A stretch of DNA of 33,149 bases from Acetobacter sp. AN02 (lineage in GTDB: Bacteria > Pseudomonadota > Alphaproteobacteria > Acetobacterales > Acetobacteraceae), in contig NZ_JAJJND010000019.1 of assembly GCF_029759835.1 (NCBI RefSeq), forward strand, positions 1 to 33,149, written 5' to 3'. Positions 31,374 to 33,149 of the stretch are shown in pieces; within the stretch, counting starts at the first letter, position 1; each line of letters begins with the position of its first letter. The position numbers were made by a program, and so were the translations under genes. The notes beneath the pieces were generated by a model, which did not search any database, was not told the DNA's origin, and saw only the letters and a program-made list of their open reading frames with translations.

Positions 31374-32092
31374 CACGGCATACTGCGCTTGATCCTGAGG
31401 GATCTCTCGGTCTGGTGATTTTCGACTGCGACGGCGTTCTGGTCGACAGCGAGGTCGTCAGCTGCCGCATCCTTGCAACGGAGGCCCGCAGGCTCGGACT
31501 CGATCTGCCCGATGAACTTGCCGTTGAGATGCTGGCGGGAAAAGCCCTGACCCGGGTTCAGGAAGAGTTTGAGGACCGCACCGGGAAAATGCTGGGTGCG
31601 GAATGGGTGCAGCAGATGCAGGACGCCTTTGTCGCAAGCTTCGACATCGGCGTTCCGGTCATCCCCGGAGCACCGCAGATGCTGGACGACGTTCTTGCCC
31701 TGAATCTGCCGGTGCGTGTCGGGTCTAATTCCTCCCATGCCGAGATGGCCTCCAAATTCCGCGTGACCGGTCTTGGAACCCGTTTCGGAGAAGGCAGGAT
31801 TCACTCGGGCCGGGAGATGAAAGCACCCAAACCCGCTCCGGATGTGTACCTCTACGCAGCTCAGCTCGAAAATGTCAGACCGGAGAACTGCGTCGTGCTG
31901 GAGGACAGCGATTCCGGTGCCCGTGCAGCTCTGGATGCAGACATGACCTGCGTCCTCTTCCGGCCTCTTTCCGCGCCTGTCCCTGAATGGATGACACAGG
32001 CCGGAAAAAGACTGATCAGAATTGAAAAACTTTCAGAGTTTCCGGTGATTCTGCGTAATGCACTGATATCCCAGGGTAGAATCAAACCGTGA
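31370..32092 (+). CDS. HAD-superfamily phosphatase, subfamily IA
   Basis: A 240-residue HAD-IA protein of the phosphoglycolate phosphatase / beta-phosphoglucomutase type. The catalytic motif is VIFDCDGVLVDSE (both Asp present), followed by an alpha-helical cap with the bulk of residues 30-100, motif II RVGSNSSHAEM, Lys in EMKAPKPAPDVYL, and motif IV VVLEDSDSGARAALDADM. It dephosphorylates a small metabolite; the substrate is not predictable. It starts at a GTG that overlaps hemE by 4 nt and its TGA overlaps the hemJ start region, so it is expressed between two haem genes. Whether it serves haem synthesis is unknown. Confidence 0.88.
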   Translation: MTRHTALDPEGSLGLVIFDCDGVLVDSEVVSCRILATEARRLGLDLPDELAVEMLAGKALTRVQEEFEDRTGKMLGAEWVQQMQDAFVASFDIGVPVIPGAPQMLDDVLALNLPVRVGSNSSHAEMASKFRVTGLGTRFGEGRIHSGREMKAPKPAPDVYLYAAQLENVRPENCVVLEDSDSGARAALDADMTCVLFRPLSAPVPEWMTQAGKRLIRIEKLSEFPVILRNALISQGRIKP

Positions 32093-32538
32093 TGAACGGC
32101 CTGTCAGACTGGTATCTCTGGCTGAAAGCCGGGCACGTCATCTCCCTGATCGCCTGGATGGCGGGGATGTTCTACTTGCCGCGTCTGTATGTCTATCACT
32201 GTCAGGTTCAGCCTGACACGGCTGAAAGCGCACGCTTCATCATCATGGAGCGCCGTCTGCTCAGGGCCATTATCAATCCGGCGATGATCTCGACACTGTT
32301 CTTCGGGCTGCTTCTGGCAGCAACACCCGGGGTTGTGAACTGGCATGCAGGCTGGTGGTACGTGAAAATCGCCTGTCTGGCAGGTCTTTTCGGATTTCAT
32401 GGTCTCTGTGCCCGCTGGCGTCGGAGCTTTGCAGAAAACAGAAACGTTCATTCGGAAAAATTCTATCGGATGGCGAACGAAATACCGACGGTTCTTATGG
32501 TCATTATCGTCATTATGGTTATCGTCAAACCGTTCTGA
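32092..32538 (+). CDS. hemJ: Protoporphyrinogen IX oxidase HemJ
   Basis: A 148-residue inner-membrane protein of the HemJ/UPF0093 family, which oxidises protoporphyrinogen IX to protoporphyrin IX in bacteria lacking HemG and HemY. WYLWLKAGHVISLIAWMAGMFYLPRLYVYH contains the conserved His15 that ligates haem. Helices follow at about 55-80 (INPAMISTLFFGLLLAATPG) and 88-105 (WWYVKIACLAGLFGFHG), and the C-terminal one is EIPTVLMVIIVIMVIVKPF. ATG 32092 is used (TGATG with the HAD gene); GTG 32089 gives a 4-nt overlap and one extra Met. The C-terminus overlaps the converging heptosyltransferase stop by 14 bases. Confidence 0.92.
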   Translation: MNGLSDWYLWLKAGHVISLIAWMAGMFYLPRLYVYHCQVQPDTAESARFIIMERRLLRAIINPAMISTLFFGLLLAATPGVVNWHAGWWYVKIACLAGLFGFHGLCARWRRSFAENRNVHSEKFYRMANEIPTVLMVIIVIMVIVKPF

Positions 32539-33061
32539 TGTGATCTGTAAGGTCTGAAACAACCCTGATCACCTGATCGGCCGTAATCAGTCGCGTGCAC
32601 TCGAACTGGCGGTCCGTTCCCGCATGACGCGGGCACCAGAGAAAATCCTTATGATCAAATCGCTCCCTGATATCATTCCAGCATGAATTACAGGTGTGCC
32701 AGTTGATGATCCGCCAGGGTGTATGAAATTCATTCGACGGATGCGTAAATCCGGAGATCATGACAACAGGTGTGCCGACACTCCATGCCAGCCATGCCAG
32801 ACCTGAACTGAGACCGATAAAAAACTCAGCATGTCTGAGCCACCTGGCCCGCTCGGTCAGGGGCCTGTTTCCCGTTTCATCTTCCACATCATGCGGAAGA
32901 TGATTCCAGACAATCCCTGTTCCGTGGACGGGACTCTGGTCGATACATATAACCCGATATCCCTTTTCCTTCAGGAAAGAGATAAGCTTTCTCCATCCTT
33001 CAGGATTGTTCCAGTATTTGCACTGTGTGCTGGCCTGCACGGCAATACAGACATAATACAA
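32525..33061 (-). pseudogene. Autotransporter O-heptosyltransferase, 5' end removed
   Basis: About 178 codons encode the C-terminal catalytic half of the strand-loop-strand autotransporter O-heptosyltransferases (BAHT/TibC family), which add heptose to adhesin autotransporters in the cytoplasm. Seen are VCIAVQASTQCKYWNNPEGWRKL, KEKGYRVICIDQSPVHGTGIVWN, HAEFFIGLSSGLAWLAWSVGTPV and four cysteines in HTCNSC, FLWCPRH and FECTR, the iron-finger motif known in TibC. A normal protein has about 400 residues, so the N-terminal half is missing. No start codon is convincing (the only in-frame option is a TTG). Transposase sequence begins just upstream, so an IS insertion probably cut the gene. No autotransporter is in the window. 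Confidence 0.75.
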
Positions 33062-33085
33062 ACCGTTGATTGCTACGTCGTGTCG

Positions 33086-33148
33086 TCAGTTAAGCAGTAT
33101 GATGATTGAAGCGAACTGCACTGCTGCGAGGAAAGTAGATTTGAGTTT
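33086..33148 (-). mobile_element. Transposase C-terminus, IS5-type, cut by the window edge
   Basis: On the minus strand the frame ends KLKSTFLAAVQFASIIILLN followed by TGA. This hydrophobic-aromatic ending resembles the last residues of IS5-family transposases, where a ...FLAA...A...LN tail is common. The rest lies outside the window. The IS end should lie between the stop (33086) and about 33062, where the heptosyltransferase frame takes over. I cannot see a terminal inverted repeat or target duplication. Confidence 0.55.
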
Positions 33149-33149
33149 G

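Overview
The window reads as a piece of an alphaproteobacterial chromosome, most likely from an acetic acid bacterium (Acetobacteraceae; genus not determinable by eye). The grounds are the high-GC codon use, a purF-cvpA neighbourhood, an lptF-lptG pair, three tRNA genes with encoded CCA, and maf and hemE facing away from each other across a gap rich in DnaA boxes, which is the setting of the chromosome origin in Caulobacter-type alphaproteobacteria. Both ends stop inside transposase genes (IS481-type on the left, apparently IS5-type on the right), so the window may be a whole contig bounded by repeats.

Left edge (1-1149): decayed accessory DNA beside a tRNA-Tyr gene. It holds the start of an IS481-type transposase, a short ORF of unknown origin, the C-terminal half of a type 1 fimbrial pilin and the NAD-binding end of a reductase; I see no intact gene. 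Positions 93-238 and 931-1149 hold nothing I can identify. Next come tRNA-Tyr, rlmB, and a leftward housekeeping run (GH108 muramidase-like, degenerate HisE-like, cvpA, purF, SDR-like, small exported protein). A Gly/Trp-rich exported protein, tRNA-Pro, a LOG-family hydrolase and an MFS transporter follow on the same strand. A Nudix hydrolase and an AI-2E family transporter run the other way.

Middle (11647-16330), leftward: an exported beta-propeller-like protein, an exported adenosine deaminase, and a two-gene lipid operon in which a diacylglycerol kinase-like gene overlaps by 4 nt a gene I recognise as a bacterial relative of the mitochondrial CDP-DAG synthase Tam41. Divergent from it is a rightward five-gene operon with every junction overlapped by 4 nt: metallophosphoesterase, lptF, lptG, fatty-acid hydroxylase-family protein, MobA-like nucleotidyltransferase. 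A cupin and a Rossmann reductase, both with twin-arginine-like leaders, follow.

23187-24432 is a low-GC interlude with a 43-residue Cys-rich membrane miniprotein, a hairpin, and an orphan secreted protein whose signal peptide seems split by a T7 tract. After it come folD, a threonine aldolase, a RidA protein, a COG3146-type acyltransferase, an SDR, tRNA-Ala and maf.

29885-30305 is the candidate chromosomal origin. It has DnaA-box matches, a T-rich stretch and an extraordinary cluster of the palindrome GTAC. hemE, a HAD phosphatase and hemJ then form an overlapping haem operon, and the window ends in an autotransporter O-heptosyltransferase gene whose 5' part appears removed by an IS insertion.
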